Of a DNA stretch of 52,845 bases, positions 40,646 to 48,787 are shown piece after piece; position 1 is the first letter of the stretch, and every line of letters begins with the position of its first letter. Position numbers and translations under genes: made by a program. Origin of the DNA: Desulfoscipio geothermicus DSM 3669. Lineage in GTDB: Bacteria > Bacillota > Desulfotomaculia > Desulfotomaculales > Desulfallaceae. The notes below the pieces were generated by a model. That model had not been told where the DNA came from and ran no database searches. It saw nothing but the letters and a program-made list of their open reading frames with translations. The stretch covers positions 1 through 52,845 of the forward strand of contig NZ_FOYM01000027.1 in NCBI RefSeq assembly GCF_900115975.1, written 5' to 3'.

Positions 40646-40651
40646 ACAAGA

Positions 40652-41389
40652 TCAGTGGGTTATGTTCTGTTCGGGAAGCACTGCGGCTTTAAAGTTATCA
40701 AAACCGGTGCGGTCTATAAAGTCGCCCAAACGTTCATTGGTTTTGGCCTGGTCCTTATAGAACTGCACAACCCTGTCCAGCAGTGAGAATACCTGTTCAG
40801 AAGACAACTCTTCGGCCAGCAGTTGTCCCAGGCGCGGCTTTCTGCCGCCGTTGCCGCCCACGTAAACCTTGAAGCCCTTGGGCATGCCAATGGCGCCGAA
40901 GTCGATCATCATGGAATCCATACACTGGTTGGGGCACCCGCTGATACCCACTTTAAACTTGGAGGGCAGGGTCATGCCGTGGAATTTCTCGTCGATTTTG
41001 GTGCCCAGCCCCACGGAATCCTGCTGACCCCGCTTGCAGAAAGTGGTGCCCGGGCAAAATTTGACGCTGCGCACACACAGCCCGATGGCGGCGCCGGGTT
41101 TCATGCCCAGATCCTGCCACGCGGCGTCCACATCTTCTTTTTTCAGGCCCACCAGAGCGATGCGCTGCGAGGAAGTGACCTTGAGCGCCGGGCATTTGTA
41201 TTTTTTGGCTGTTTCGGCCAATTTGACGAGCAGGTCGGGATCGGTAATGATGCCGCCGGGCAGGTGCGGGGCGATGGCATAGGTACCGTCGCGCTGCAGG
41301 ATGGCCCCCTTCTCCAGCATGTCCCGGTTGGTATTGGTATGCCGGTACCGGTCGTCCAGCCGGTTGGGCATTTCTTGTTGTCTTTCCAT
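40652..41389 (-). CDS. stand-alone nitrite/sulfite reductase-like siroheme/4Fe-4S protein
   Basis: A 245-residue protein that covers one ferredoxin-like half-domain (about 20-90) and the siroheme/4Fe-4S domain. Cluster ligands are seen in VKFCPGTTFCKRG (C-x5-C) and GISGCPNQCMDS (C-x3-C). The length is about half that of assimilatory reductases, and matches small anaerobe proteins of this group whose reaction is not well known. I start at ATG 41389, 8 bases after AGGAGG; an open frame to 41449 has no ribosome site. A terminator lies downstream at 40599 and a hairpin upstream at 41448. Confidence 0.87.
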   Translation of the reverse strand: MERQQEMPNRLDDRYRHTNTNRDMLEKGAILQRDGTYAIAPHLPGGIITDPDLLVKLAETAKKYKCPALKVTSSQRIALVGLKKEDVDAAWQDLGMKPGAAIGLCVRSVKFCPGTTFCKRGQQDSVGLGTKIDEKFHGMTLPSKFKVGISGCPNQCMDSMMIDFGAIGMPKGFKVYVGGNGGRKPRLGQLLAEELSSEQVFSLLDRVVQFYKDQAKTNERLGDFIDRTGFDNFKAAVLPEQNITH

Positions 41390-41447
41390 ACAGATTCCTC
41401 CTACGATAATTTTTTTTATTTTACCCGGCAGCAGTGATATACATGAC

Positions 41448-41476
41448 AAAACCTGCGGAAATTTCCGCAGGTTTTT
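41448..41476. terminator. hairpin upstream of the sulfite-reductase-like gene
   Basis: AAAACCTGCGGAAA / TTTCCGCAGGTTTT perfect palindrome followed by T on the + strand and A/T on the minus strand. It blocks read-through from the degraded ligase/thiolase region, or serves as attenuator. Confidence 0.6.
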
Positions 41477-41515
41477 GAAGCAAGCATTATAACACTGTTA
41501 GCCAAAGTGGTAAAA

Positions 41516-41578
41516 GGAAAAAAAGGGACTGGCTCCATTTTCGCTTTTTGAAAATGGTGCCTGTCCCCTTTTTTTCCC
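41516..41578. repeat. REP-like palindrome 3
   Basis: GGAAAAAAAGGGACTGGCTCC..., with complementary right arm and ATTTTC / GAAAAT inner stem; same family as 33549 and 39403. Confidence 0.85.
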
Positions 41579-41585
41579 TGGCTCC

Positions 41586-41743
41586 GTAAAAGGGGGACAG
41601 GCACCGATTCACACTTCAAATATTATATCCTGGCCATATTTATGGCCAGGACAAAGGAATGAAGTACTGAAAGGCGCGCTTAAAGGGAACTGATTAGGTG
41701 CGCGCCTTTCTTGCAAAACGAATCGGAGCCAGTCCCCTTTTAC
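41586..41743. repeat. composite REP-like element with covarying hairpins, copy 2
   Basis: Outer arms GTAAAAGGGGGACAGGCACC-GATTC (41586-41610) and GAATCGGAGCCAGTCCCC-TTTTAC (41720-41743). The 82-nt core (41629-41710) has hairpin 1 CCTGGCCAT-ATTT-ATGGCCAGG and hairpin 2 GAAAGGCGCGC / GCGCGCCTTTC around loop TTAAAGGGAACTGATTAGGT. The core is the counterpart of 21048-21129, but the outer arms belong to the GGGGACAGG family. A third partial arm (GGAGCCAGTCCCCTT) follows at 41745. Confidence 0.85.
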
Positions 41744-41775
41744 GGAGCCAGTCCCCTTATTATTCTTGTTTAATG

Positions 41776-42132
41776 CTAATCCGCCTGTGCGCAAACCTCT
41801 TCCAGAAGCCGCAGCTTGAGCACTTTCCCGCTGGGCGACTTGGGAATTCTGGGCACGAACTTGACGGCCCGGGGCAGGTTTGCCGGGTCCAATTCGGCGC
41901 TTTGTTTCAAGAAGTCCAGAATTTCCGCTTCGGTCAACCCCGGGTGGCGTGGCACAATGAAGGCCATCAGTTTGTCCGGGCCTTCTTCCCGGGCGGTGCA
42001 AATTACGGCTACCTCGTCAACGCCGGAGTGCTCGTAAAGTATGTTTTCAATCTGGCGCAGCAAGAAGCTGCTGACAACCGGGGGAGTTTCGCTGCCGACC
42101 GGATTTTTTGCGTTATGTTGCACAATAATCAA
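41776..42132 (-). pseudogene. acyl-CoA synthetase, C-terminal domain fragment
   Basis: The frame from about residue 26 on (LRQIENILYEHSGVDEVAVICTAREEGPDKLMAFIV...RIPKSPSGKVLKLRLLEE) is the C-terminal AMP-binding_C domain with its catalytic Lys (PSGKVLKL). The large N-terminal ATP-binding domain is missing and is replaced by 25 unrelated residues. It directly follows a thiolase remnant, so it is the product of a deletion in a former fatty-acid or acyl-CoA operon. Confidence 0.8.
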
Positions 42133-42286
42133 CCTCCCTTTCCACTATCAGGGCCACGCCCATGCCGCCGCCCACGCACAGCGAGGCCAGGCCGTAACGG
42201 GCGTTGCTCATGCTTTCGGTGCCGCCGGCCAACACGATCTCCGAGTTGCCGGTGACAATTTGCTGGTAACCGGAAATAATGGCCTC
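42113..42286 (-). pseudogene. thiolase remnant with internal deletion
   Basis: On the minus strand the frame reads KEAIISGYQQIVTGNSEIVLAGGTESMSNA, the thiolase segment after the active Cys, and then jumps to RYGLASLCVGGGMGVALIVERE, the extreme C terminus (CxGGGMG). About 250 residues in between are lost, and the N terminus is missing. The frame stays open to a stop at 42113, which suggests clean in-frame deletion. It was an acetyl-CoA acetyltransferase. Confidence 0.8.
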
Positions 42287-42412
42287 CTTGATTAATAAAA
42301 TAACATAATTTAACTGGTTATTATCTTAATATTTTATTTCTTCTTAAATTTGAAAAAGTCCTTCTTTTCTAATAATTTTAAAGTTTTTAATATTTAAATT
42401 TTTAGCCGTACT

Positions 42413-42460
42413 AAAAGGCAGGCACTGAGCAAACTGTTTTAATGCGTGCCTTTCTTTTTG
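42413..42460 (-). terminator. terminator at the end of the VanZ-like gene
   Basis: AAAAGGCAGGCA / TGCGTGCCTTT stem overlapping the stop codon, T/A-rich on both sides. Confidence 0.55.
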
Positions 42461-42789
42461 AAATGAACCAGGGCCAGCGCTAATGCGGTGCCCAGCAGGT
42501 CCCGGGCCAGATCAAAAAGGTCCGGGTACCGGGTGGGGATAAAATACTGGTGTATTTCATCGGTGATGCCGTACAAAAGGCATAGACAAAACGTTTTCAG
42601 GTAAGGGCGGGTATGGCGGTTTTTTTGCAGCGCCAGGTAATAAAAGAGGGCCAGCACAAAATAGGCGGCTATATGGCCCGGGTTGAAGTTGTCTATAAAT
42701 GGAAATAGAGAATGAAGTTCATCACCTCTACGCCCGGACAGGTAAAAAATCACGCCCATCCAAACCAGGGCGGGGATCCAGTACAACAA
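42439..42789 (-). CDS. VanZ-like membrane protein
   Basis: A 116-residue VanZ-family protein with four membrane segments. Marks are WMGVIFYLSGRRG, NFNPGHIAAYFVLALFYY, and YGITDEIHQYFIPTRYPDLFDLARDLLGTALAL (the conserved D-E-x-x-Q-x-F...R...D-x-x-x-D/N-x-x-G). The family is linked to glycopeptide tolerance and envelope homeostasis, but its reaction is unknown. Start is TTG with GGAG about 12 bases before. Divergent from lspA. Confidence 0.87.
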   Translation of the reverse strand: MLYWIPALVWMGVIFYLSGRRGDELHSLFPFIDNFNPGHIAAYFVLALFYYLALQKNRHTRPYLKTFCLCLLYGITDEIHQYFIPTRYPDLFDLARDLLGTALALALVHFKKKGTH

Positions 42790-42947
42790 ACAAGGACACT
42801 CCTTTGAAACGGTCTTTTGAGCCGGAAAATACGGTAAAATTAATACTAGATTTGCTTCTACACCGGGGCCACGGTATTTCTGGTTTGTTTTGCCTGAACA
42901 TGTGGTATTATATCATGTAGCGGTATTTTAGGGGAGGGAAAACGGAC

Positions 42948-43418
42948 TTGCGGTTTGTTATATTAATAATGTTGACATTGCTGGCGGACCAGTTTTCCAA
43001 GTATATCATCAGCGCGAGCATGCAGCCGGGGGAATCCATACCGGTACTGCCGCCGGTGTTTCACATCACCTATATTTTGAACCCGGGGGCGGCCTTTGGC
43101 ATGCTGGCCAATCGTACTACTTTCTTCATAATTGTTTCGGTGCTGGTGATTGCGGGGGTGTTGGTGGGATACCGTCACCTGCCCCGGGAAAGGATGTGGA
43201 CCCGGGTGGCCGCCGCCCTGGTGGTGGGCGGCGCGCTGGGCAATTTAATCGACCGGGTGCGCCTGGGCCGGGTAATTGATTTTTTGGATTTTCGGGTCTG
43301 GCCGGTATTCAACCTGGCGGATATTGCCATAGTAACGGGGGCTTTGCTGTTGATTATTGAAGTCTGGCGCACGGGTGACGGGGAGCAAAAAAGGGTGGAT
43401 GCCGGTGCCGAAAAATGA
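42948..43418 (+). CDS. lspA: lipoprotein signal peptidase
   Basis: A 156-residue, four-span aspartyl peptidase. It removes the signal peptide from prolipoproteins after lipidation. Motifs: LTLLADQFSKYI, ILNPGAAFGM, and the catalytic Asp pair in GNLIDRVRLGRVIDFLDF and VFNLADIAIV. TTG start 42948 after GGGAGGG. The lipoproteins ZnuA and DctP in this window are among its expected substrates. It overlaps rluD by 20 bp. Confidence 0.93.
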   Translation: MRFVILIMLTLLADQFSKYIISASMQPGESIPVLPPVFHITYILNPGAAFGMLANRTTFFIIVSVLVIAGVLVGYRHLPRERMWTRVAAALVVGGALGNLIDRVRLGRVIDFLDFRVWPVFNLADIAIVTGALLLIIEVWRTGDGEQKRVDAGAEK

Positions 43419-44331
43419 AACGTACGTGGTGACTGCGGGGGAAGCGGGGACCCGCCTGGATGTTTACGTGGCCGTCCGGGAAGTACAATTAAGCCGCTCC
43501 TACGTGCAAAAATTGATCGGTGAAGGCTTAATCAGGGTGAACGGGTCGGAAGCCAGGGCCAATTATCGCTTGAAGGAAGGCGACACAGTGTCGGTAACCG
43601 TGCCGCCGCCGGTGGAGCCGGAAGTGCGCCCGGAACCCATCCCCCTGGATATATACTACGAGGATGAGGATGTAATAGTGGTAAACAAACCCAGGGGCAT
43701 GGTGGTGCACCCGGCGGAGGGAAATTATACGGGCACGCTGGTCAATGCCCTGCTTTATCACTGCCGGGACCTTTCGGGCATCAACGGGGTGCTGCGCCCC
43801 GGCATCGTGCACCGCATAGACAAGGATACCTCGGGTTTGTTGATGGCAGCCAAAAACGACCTGGCCCACGAGCATCTGGCCGCCCAGTTGAAGGAACATA
43901 CCGTCACCCGGGGATACCTGGCGCTGGCGCACGGACTGTTGAAAAGCGACCGGGGGACGGTGGACGCGCCCATCGGACGGCACCCCGGGGACCGGCAGAA
44001 AATGGCCGTCACCGACCGCAACGCCAAAAGGGCGGTTACTCATTACCGGGTGCTGGGCCGGGCGGAGAATTTCACTTTGCTGCAATTGCGCCTGGAAACC
44101 GGGCGCACCCACCAGATCAGGGTGCACCTGTCCTACATCGGGCACCCGTTGGCGGGGGACACCCGGTACGGGCCCAACCGGCCCCGTTTCGGGCTGGACG
44201 GGCAGTTTCTACACGCCTGCCAACTGGGGTTTGTCCATCCCCGCAGCGGCGATTATTTGGAATTCACCGCCCCGCTGCCGGCTGAACTGGCCGCCGTACT
44301 GAAAAAGCTGGGCCTGGATGAGCCTACTTGA
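43399..44331 (+). CDS. rluD: 23S rRNA pseudouridine synthase, RluD family
   Basis: A 310-residue protein. An N-terminal S4 RNA-binding domain (TRLDVYVAVREVQLSRSYVQKLIGEGLIRVNG) is followed by the RluA/D catalytic domain with GIVHRIDKDTSGLLMAAK, where Asp in HRIDKDTSG is the catalytic residue, and RTHQIRVHLSYIGHPLAGDTRYG. The gene pair lspA-rluD is common in Firmicutes. I start at ATG 43399 behind AAAGGGTGG, inside the end of lspA. Confidence 0.93.
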   Translation: MPVPKNETYVVTAGEAGTRLDVYVAVREVQLSRSYVQKLIGEGLIRVNGSEARANYRLKEGDTVSVTVPPPVEPEVRPEPIPLDIYYEDEDVIVVNKPRGMVVHPAEGNYTGTLVNALLYHCRDLSGINGVLRPGIVHRIDKDTSGLLMAAKNDLAHEHLAAQLKEHTVTRGYLALAHGLLKSDRGTVDAPIGRHPGDRQKMAVTDRNAKRAVTHYRVLGRAENFTLLQLRLETGRTHQIRVHLSYIGHPLAGDTRYGPNRPRFGLDGQFLHACQLGFVHPRSGDYLEFTAPLPAELAAVLKKLGLDEPT

Positions 44332-44776
44332 ACAACCGGATCGTTTCCAGGAACAGGGCGGTGAGGCCCGCCGCCATCAGCGGGCCCACCGGTATGCCGT
44401 TCAAAAAAACAATGCCGAAAACCGAACCGATCAGCAACCCGAAAATCATTTCCGGGTCGATCTGCAGCAGCCGCAATCCCTCGCCGTTCAAGTGGGTGGC
44501 CAGCGCGCCACCGATAATGGCCAGTATGCCGGGCAGCGATGTAAAGGTACCGAGCAGCTCCTTCTCAGTAACCTTACCGCTGGCCACGGGCACCAAAATA
44601 GCCAGCAATAAAAATAATAAGCCCACTTCCAGGCCTCTTCTTTCCAGCAGCGGAAATATGAAATTCAAGTTGGAGAACTTGATGATCAGCAATACGCAGG
44701 CGGCAGTGGCAATTAAATTGGAACGCGCAATGATCCCCACCAAAAGCAAAGCCACCAGAATGGGTACTCCGTTCAT
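44324..44776 (-). CDS. DUF441-family membrane protein
   Basis: A 150-residue protein with four hydrophobic segments and the YtwI/YeaL-type pattern: LLVGIIARSNLIATAACVLL, RRGLEVGLLFLLLAILVPVASGK, NGIPVGPLMAAGLTAL. The function of the family is unknown. Its 3' end overlaps that of rluD by 8 bp (convergent). Confidence 0.88.
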   Translation of the reverse strand: MNGVPILVALLLVGIIARSNLIATAACVLLIIKFSNLNFIFPLLERRGLEVGLLFLLLAILVPVASGKVTEKELLGTFTSLPGILAIIGGALATHLNGEGLRLLQIDPEMIFGLLIGSVFGIVFLNGIPVGPLMAAGLTALFLETIRLFK

Positions 44777-44848
44777 GAGGCTCGCCTCGCAAAAGACAAG
44801 TTTTAGTAAATATATGCCGCTGCCGCCTTCCGTATTACCAGTTTGTGG

Positions 44849-45670
44849 TCATTTGGCAACCGTCGCCTCATTGATGGCCAATTGCAAGGTATCGGCCCGC
44901 AGGCCCACCCGTAGCGCCTCAACGGCCAGCACTTCCCGGGGCGGGATGTTCCCCAGGTTTACGTCCGGGCCGAAACGGGCGACCAGGTCTTGCTGTTGAA
45001 TTTTCAGCGGCGCTTCCCAGATGATCGACGCCGGGTTGCCTATATAATCCATCAGCACCTGTAAGTCATCGTCCGCCATATGCCCCCCGGCGTCGTACAG
45101 TCCCACGTTCAGGCCGCATTCCCTGCCTTCCAGAATAACTTTGTAAGCCCCGGTTTGCAGATCACACACAGCCTGTTCGGCCAGTGCTTGCACCGGCACG
45201 TCCAATCCGTCATTCTTTTTTCCCACTTCCGTCAATACACGGAATCCCTTTTCAGCGGCCATCGTGATCGCGCGCTCTCTCACCTCCTCGCTCAGGGTTA
45301 TTGTTCCGTCGCTGACTTCAATGGCCGTAAAACCCAATGCTTTACATTTGCCCAGGTATTCGGGCAATTTGTTTTGCCACAGGGCCACTTCCAGAAATGT
45401 TCCCCCCGGGTAAATGTCAATACCATACGATTGCACCAGGTGAATTTTTTCTTCCAGTGTGCCTTCGGCATATAACGCCGAGGTGCCGAAACCCAGTTTG
45501 ATAAAATCAATATGCTGGTAGTTGATTTGCAACAGATCGCGCGTCTCTCCAAGCCCCATACCCTTGTCGATAACCATGGTCAAACCTTTGCTCCTGGGTT
45601 TGGCCGTCCGTGCGCCCAGCGGAAAAGTGATTACTTCCCGCCAATTGGTGGAATGCATAGTTTCGGACAA
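44849..45670 (-). CDS. comA: phosphosulfolactate synthase (ComA/YitD family)
   Basis: A 273-residue TIM-barrel protein. It adds sulfite to phosphoenolpyruvate to give (2R)-phospho-3-sulfolactate. Family marks are LTMVIDKGMGLGETRDLL, DFIKLGFGTSALY, GIDIYPGGTFLEVAL, FTAIEVSDGTI and LEGRECGLNVGLYDA. In bacilli the product gives 3-sulfolactate of the spore; in methanogens it leads to coenzyme M. For a spore former with sulfur metabolism the spore role is plausible, but unproved. TTG start 45670, seven bases after AAAGGAG. Confidence 0.9.
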   Translation of the reverse strand: MSETMHSTNWREVITFPLGARTAKPRSKGLTMVIDKGMGLGETRDLLQINYQHIDFIKLGFGTSALYAEGTLEEKIHLVQSYGIDIYPGGTFLEVALWQNKLPEYLGKCKALGFTAIEVSDGTITLSEEVRERAITMAAEKGFRVLTEVGKKNDGLDVPVQALAEQAVCDLQTGAYKVILEGRECGLNVGLYDAGGHMADDDLQVLMDYIGNPASIIWEAPLKIQQQDLVARFGPDVNLGNIPPREVLAVEALRVGLRADTLQLAINEATVAK

Positions 45671-45800
45671 AATATCAGCTCCTTTCCCGGTTTTGCACCT
45701 GCCGAAAAGGCGTATGCCGGGCGTCCACCCCCTTTGTGTTCAACTGCCGGGAAAGGGTTTGTATCCCACATGATTAAAATTATTCACTTTTTATTTGATT

Positions 45801-45863
45801 GGTTACCCGAATTACCTGCCAAATAACGGAGGTACTGCGTATATCAGGACAGATGGGTAAACC
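45801..45863 (+). promoter_or_regulatory. structured leader candidate before SLH protein gene
   Basis: GGTTACCC (45801-45808) can pair with GGGTAAACC (45855-45863, one bulged A), enclosing the hairpin TACCT / AGGTA (45813-45834) and an alternative CCTG / CAGG pairing. It lies 25 bp before the start codon. I could not fit it to a known riboswitch class. Confidence 0.35.
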
Positions 45864-45887
45864 ATCTTAAAAATTAAGGGGAGTGAT

Positions 45888-47585
45888 GTGGATTTGGGTA
45901 AAAGCAGGACAACGAGTATTTTACTGGGGGGGATGTTGGCGATAGCGGTTTTCACCTTCGCTGTCATGGCGTCGCCGCCGAACGCCCTGGCCAAGGGGAA
46001 GTGGAAAGTCCCCCCGGGGCATATGAAAAAAATGCAGCGGGTCCAGTTGGTGCAGGCCGGGAACGTAACTTTCAACATCATGAACGACGTACGGGGTCAC
46101 TGGGCTGCGGAACCGGTAACGGCCATGCAGAAGCTGGGAATAATAAGGGGGTTCCCCGACGGCAATTTTTATCCCCGGCAGGAAGTGACCAAAAGCCAGG
46201 CGCTGGTAATGGTTATGCGCGCCCTGGGGTTTGAAGGTCAAGAGCCGACTGAGGAAAGCCTGGATTTAGTGGAAAATTCGCCCGAGTGGGCCCGTGATAC
46301 CGTTGCCCTGGCCCTGGACAAGGGGATAATTACCAGGCGGGAAATCAAAGATTTCGCCGGTGACTTGCCCGCTCAGCGGTACGAGGTGGCGGTGTGGATT
46401 GCCCGGGCCGCCCGGGGCGGCGATATTGCCGGCGGCAGGCTGACCTTTGCCGACGCCGGCCAGATACCCGAATATGCCAGGAACTATGTGGCCTACATGG
46501 CTTCCAACGGAATTATGAGAGGTTATCCGGGCAACATGTTTAGACCTCTGCACCCGGTGCAGCGCGCCGAAATTGCCGCCATGTTGTTCCGTTGTCAAAA
46601 TATTTATTCTCTGAACACCAAATTTAATTACCTGAAAGGTGAGATGGCGGAAGTGCTGCCCACGGACCCGGCGTTTATCATCCTGGCGACCGGGGAAGGC
46701 ACCGGCGATTCCCGGGTAATGGTGCAGGTCGCCGATGACGCTGCGATATTTATTGACGGTGAAGCAGCGGAATTGGAGGATGTTCAGGAAGGTTACACGG
46801 TCACCGTGGTGTTGAATCCCGCCCGCAAGGCTGTTATGGTGAGCGCCCGGACCGAAGACAATGCCGTTAATGATGATGAAGATGAAGACGAAGAAGAAGA
46901 TAAGAATGCGCCGGAAATTGATGAGTTAAAGCCTGAAAATGGTGATGATAACGTGGAAATCGGTCTTAAAACCCTGGTGGTAACTTTTGATGAAGAAATT
47001 TTCGCCGCTGAGGACGAAGAAGATATTGAAGCCGGAATTAAAGTGAAAAATGAAACAGAAGATGAGGTAGTGGATATTAATGATGTCGATATCGACGGTT
47101 CAAAATTGGTTATTGAACTGGCCGAGGGGCTGAAAGAGGATAGTGATTACTCGGTAATCATTCCGGAAGGGATTATTGAGGACGAAGACGGCAAAGAATT
47201 TGCAGGAATCGAAGCGGAAGATTGGGAATTTACCACGGCGGAGGATGAAGACGATGACGCGCCGGTTATTGAGAAATTGCAGCCCGGGGACGGCGATACG
47301 GTGGACGATGATGTAGATGAACTTACGGTGCGGTTTAACGAAGAAGTGCGCTGGGTAGATGAAGATTTCGATGGTAATAAGGTGTTGGTTTTTGAGATGG
47401 ATACCAATAGCATGGTAACCCCTGACAAAGTGGTTCTCGACGGTGATGAACTGACTATTAAATTTGATGACGAGTTGGATGACGGGGAATACAGCGTAAC
47501 CATCCGGGCAGGCATCATTGAGGACATGTCCGGGAACAAGTTCAATGGTATCGGCGTGAATGACTGGGTTTTTGAGGTGGAATAG
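45888..47585 (+). CDS. SLH-domain protein with two acidic Ig-like (Big_5) domains
   Basis: A 565-residue surface protein. A signal peptide (about 1-36, cut near NALAKG) is followed by three SLH units (about 65-125, 125-180, 180-240: RGYPGNMFRPLHPVQRAEIAAMLF), a small beta domain (about 250-320), a strongly acidic linker (NDDEDEDEEEDKN), and two Big_5 / SbsA-like Ig repeats (about 335-455 and 460-565), each beginning with a P-x-I-x-x-L-x-P-x-x-G-D pattern and rich in Asp/Glu. The acid content suggests calcium or other cation binding. Start is GTG 45888 behind GGGGAG. A terminator follows. Confidence 0.88.
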   Translation: MDLGKSRTTSILLGGMLAIAVFTFAVMASPPNALAKGKWKVPPGHMKKMQRVQLVQAGNVTFNIMNDVRGHWAAEPVTAMQKLGIIRGFPDGNFYPRQEVTKSQALVMVMRALGFEGQEPTEESLDLVENSPEWARDTVALALDKGIITRREIKDFAGDLPAQRYEVAVWIARAARGGDIAGGRLTFADAGQIPEYARNYVAYMASNGIMRGYPGNMFRPLHPVQRAEIAAMLFRCQNIYSLNTKFNYLKGEMAEVLPTDPAFIILATGEGTGDSRVMVQVADDAAIFIDGEAAELEDVQEGYTVTVVLNPARKAVMVSARTEDNAVNDDEDEDEEEDKNAPEIDELKPENGDDNVEIGLKTLVVTFDEEIFAAEDEEDIEAGIKVKNETEDEVVDINDVDIDGSKLVIELAEGLKEDSDYSVIIPEGIIEDEDGKEFAGIEAEDWEFTTAEDEDDDAPVIEKLQPGDGDTVDDDVDELTVRFNEEVRWVDEDFDGNKVLVFEMDTNSMVTPDKVVLDGDELTIKFDDELDDGEYSVTIRAGIIEDMSGNKFNGIGVNDWVFEVE

Positions 47586-47602
47586 GACAATGATTTGTAC
47601 AT

Positions 47603-47642
47603 CCCCGAAGCAACCGTTTGCGGTTGTTTTCGGGGTTTTTTG
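47603..47642 (+). terminator. terminator of SLH protein gene
   Basis: CCCCGAA-GC-AACCG / CGGTT-GT-TTCGGGG with T6. Confidence 0.85.
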
Positions 47643-47776
47643 TATTTGCCGGGATGGTTGCAGAAACATCGATGAGTAAGTTTTCGCGGGTTAAATATTT
47701 TTTGCAAGTGCTTGCCGGTTGTAGTAAACTTTATGTGTTAACCACGATTTTAAGGGTTGCTTATAGTTTGGCAACG

Positions 47777-48523
47777 GTGAAAGTAGGTGCATCTTTGCCG
47801 CAGTTGGTTTGGCGTGATAAACCGGTGCAATATGTAATTAAACGCAGTAAAAAGGCAAAAACGGCCAGAATAACGGTAGATGCGGTGCAGGGTGTTGAAA
47901 TAACGGTGCCTGTAAATTTCAAGCGTGATTGGATTGATCAAATATTAAACCAAAAGGCCGCCTGGATTACTGATAAAATGAACGAGTTGTCCAAACTGGC
48001 CGGTTGTCCGGTGCCCAGGTCGTTTACGGATGGCGATATTTTTTATTATTTGGGTGACCGGTATAATCTGCAGGTGAATATATTTAAAGGAAGGACCTTG
48101 CATCCAGTACTAATAAAGGAAAATAATATACGGGTTGCTGTAAAACCCGGGTTGTCCGAAATCGAAAGGGCCAAAGCGGTGCGCCAGGCCCTCGTTGAAT
48201 GGTACTCCGGGCAGGCGAAACCCATTATTATAAAAAAAGTGGATGTTTTTTCCCATAAGTTGGGGGTCAAACCCGCCCGGGTAAAAATAAAAGAGCAAAA
48301 GTCCCGCTGGGGCAGTTGCTCCGGTAAGGGCAATATCAACTTGAACTGGAAAATCATCATGGCCCCGCCTGGTGTTATTGACTACGTAATTGTCCATGAG
48401 TTATGCCACTTGATAAAACTGGATCACTCCCCGGAATTCTGGCGGTTGGTTGAATCAGTGCTTCCCGATTGGGAAAAACGTCGCCGGTGGTTGAAAGAAT
48501 ATGGCCCGGTGCTTAATTTTTAA
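47777..48523 (+). CDS. YgjP/DUF45-type zinc metallopeptidase-like protein
   Basis: A member of the YgjP (WLM-related, DUF45) family. The metal site is IVHELCHLIKLDHSPEFW (HExxH plus distal His), preceded by the conserved QKSRWGSCSGKGNINLNWKIIMAP. An N-terminal beta domain (VQYVIKRSKKAKTARITV) is typical. The start is uncertain: GTG 47777 gives 248 residues, close to the family; TTG 47795 or 47804 are other options; the open frame runs back to 47618 through a terminator, which is not credible. Its substrate is unknown; the gene in other bacteria sits near restriction enzymes or alone. Confidence 0.82.
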   Translation: MKVGASLPQLVWRDKPVQYVIKRSKKAKTARITVDAVQGVEITVPVNFKRDWIDQILNQKAAWITDKMNELSKLAGCPVPRSFTDGDIFYYLGDRYNLQVNIFKGRTLHPVLIKENNIRVAVKPGLSEIERAKAVRQALVEWYSGQAKPIIIKKVDVFSHKLGVKPARVKIKEQKSRWGSCSGKGNINLNWKIIMAPPGVIDYVIVHELCHLIKLDHSPEFWRLVESVLPDWEKRRRWLKEYGPVLNF

Positions 48524-48578
48524 TTGGATTAGGCGCAGATGCAACTGCGGATGAAGGGTATTATAGTTCTCGGGGATG

Positions 48579-48763
48579 GGCAGACCAGGGTGCATCAACA
48601 CCAACGTGAATGCCGCCAAAAATTTTCTCCGTGAGAGGATAGAGGCAGATTAAAGATTTTGGCCATGGGGCACGCGGTGTCAGCCTGGAGACTGTACCGG
48701 GGTACCGGGCAGTATGAACCAGGAAGAATCTCCCGGCTTTACTCGTGGGGAAAAGTCAATTTA
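48579..48763 (+). pseudogene. probable TnpB (IS200/IS605 OrfB) C-terminal debris
   Basis: The frame 48579-48653 reads GRPGCINTNVNAAKNFLRE, like the RuvC-III motif D-x-N-A-A-x-N-I of TnpB, then a stop. After a frame change, GHAVSAWRLYRGTGQ...EPGRIS up to 48763 is like the worn TnpB tail. There are no intact ORF or ends. The rest of the 48.52-48.94 kb gap holds the csp promoter and leader. Confidence 0.4.
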
Positions 48764-48787
48764 TAACCAAACCATTAAAACTAAAAT

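Noticed and set aside
45801-45863. c-di-GMP (GEMM) or fluoride riboswitch
   Set aside because: Conserved GEMM and crcB bases are not found, so no class is named.
47618-47776. longer N terminus of the YgjP-like protein
   Set aside because: It would run through the SLH gene's terminator and lacks a ribosome site and family similarity.
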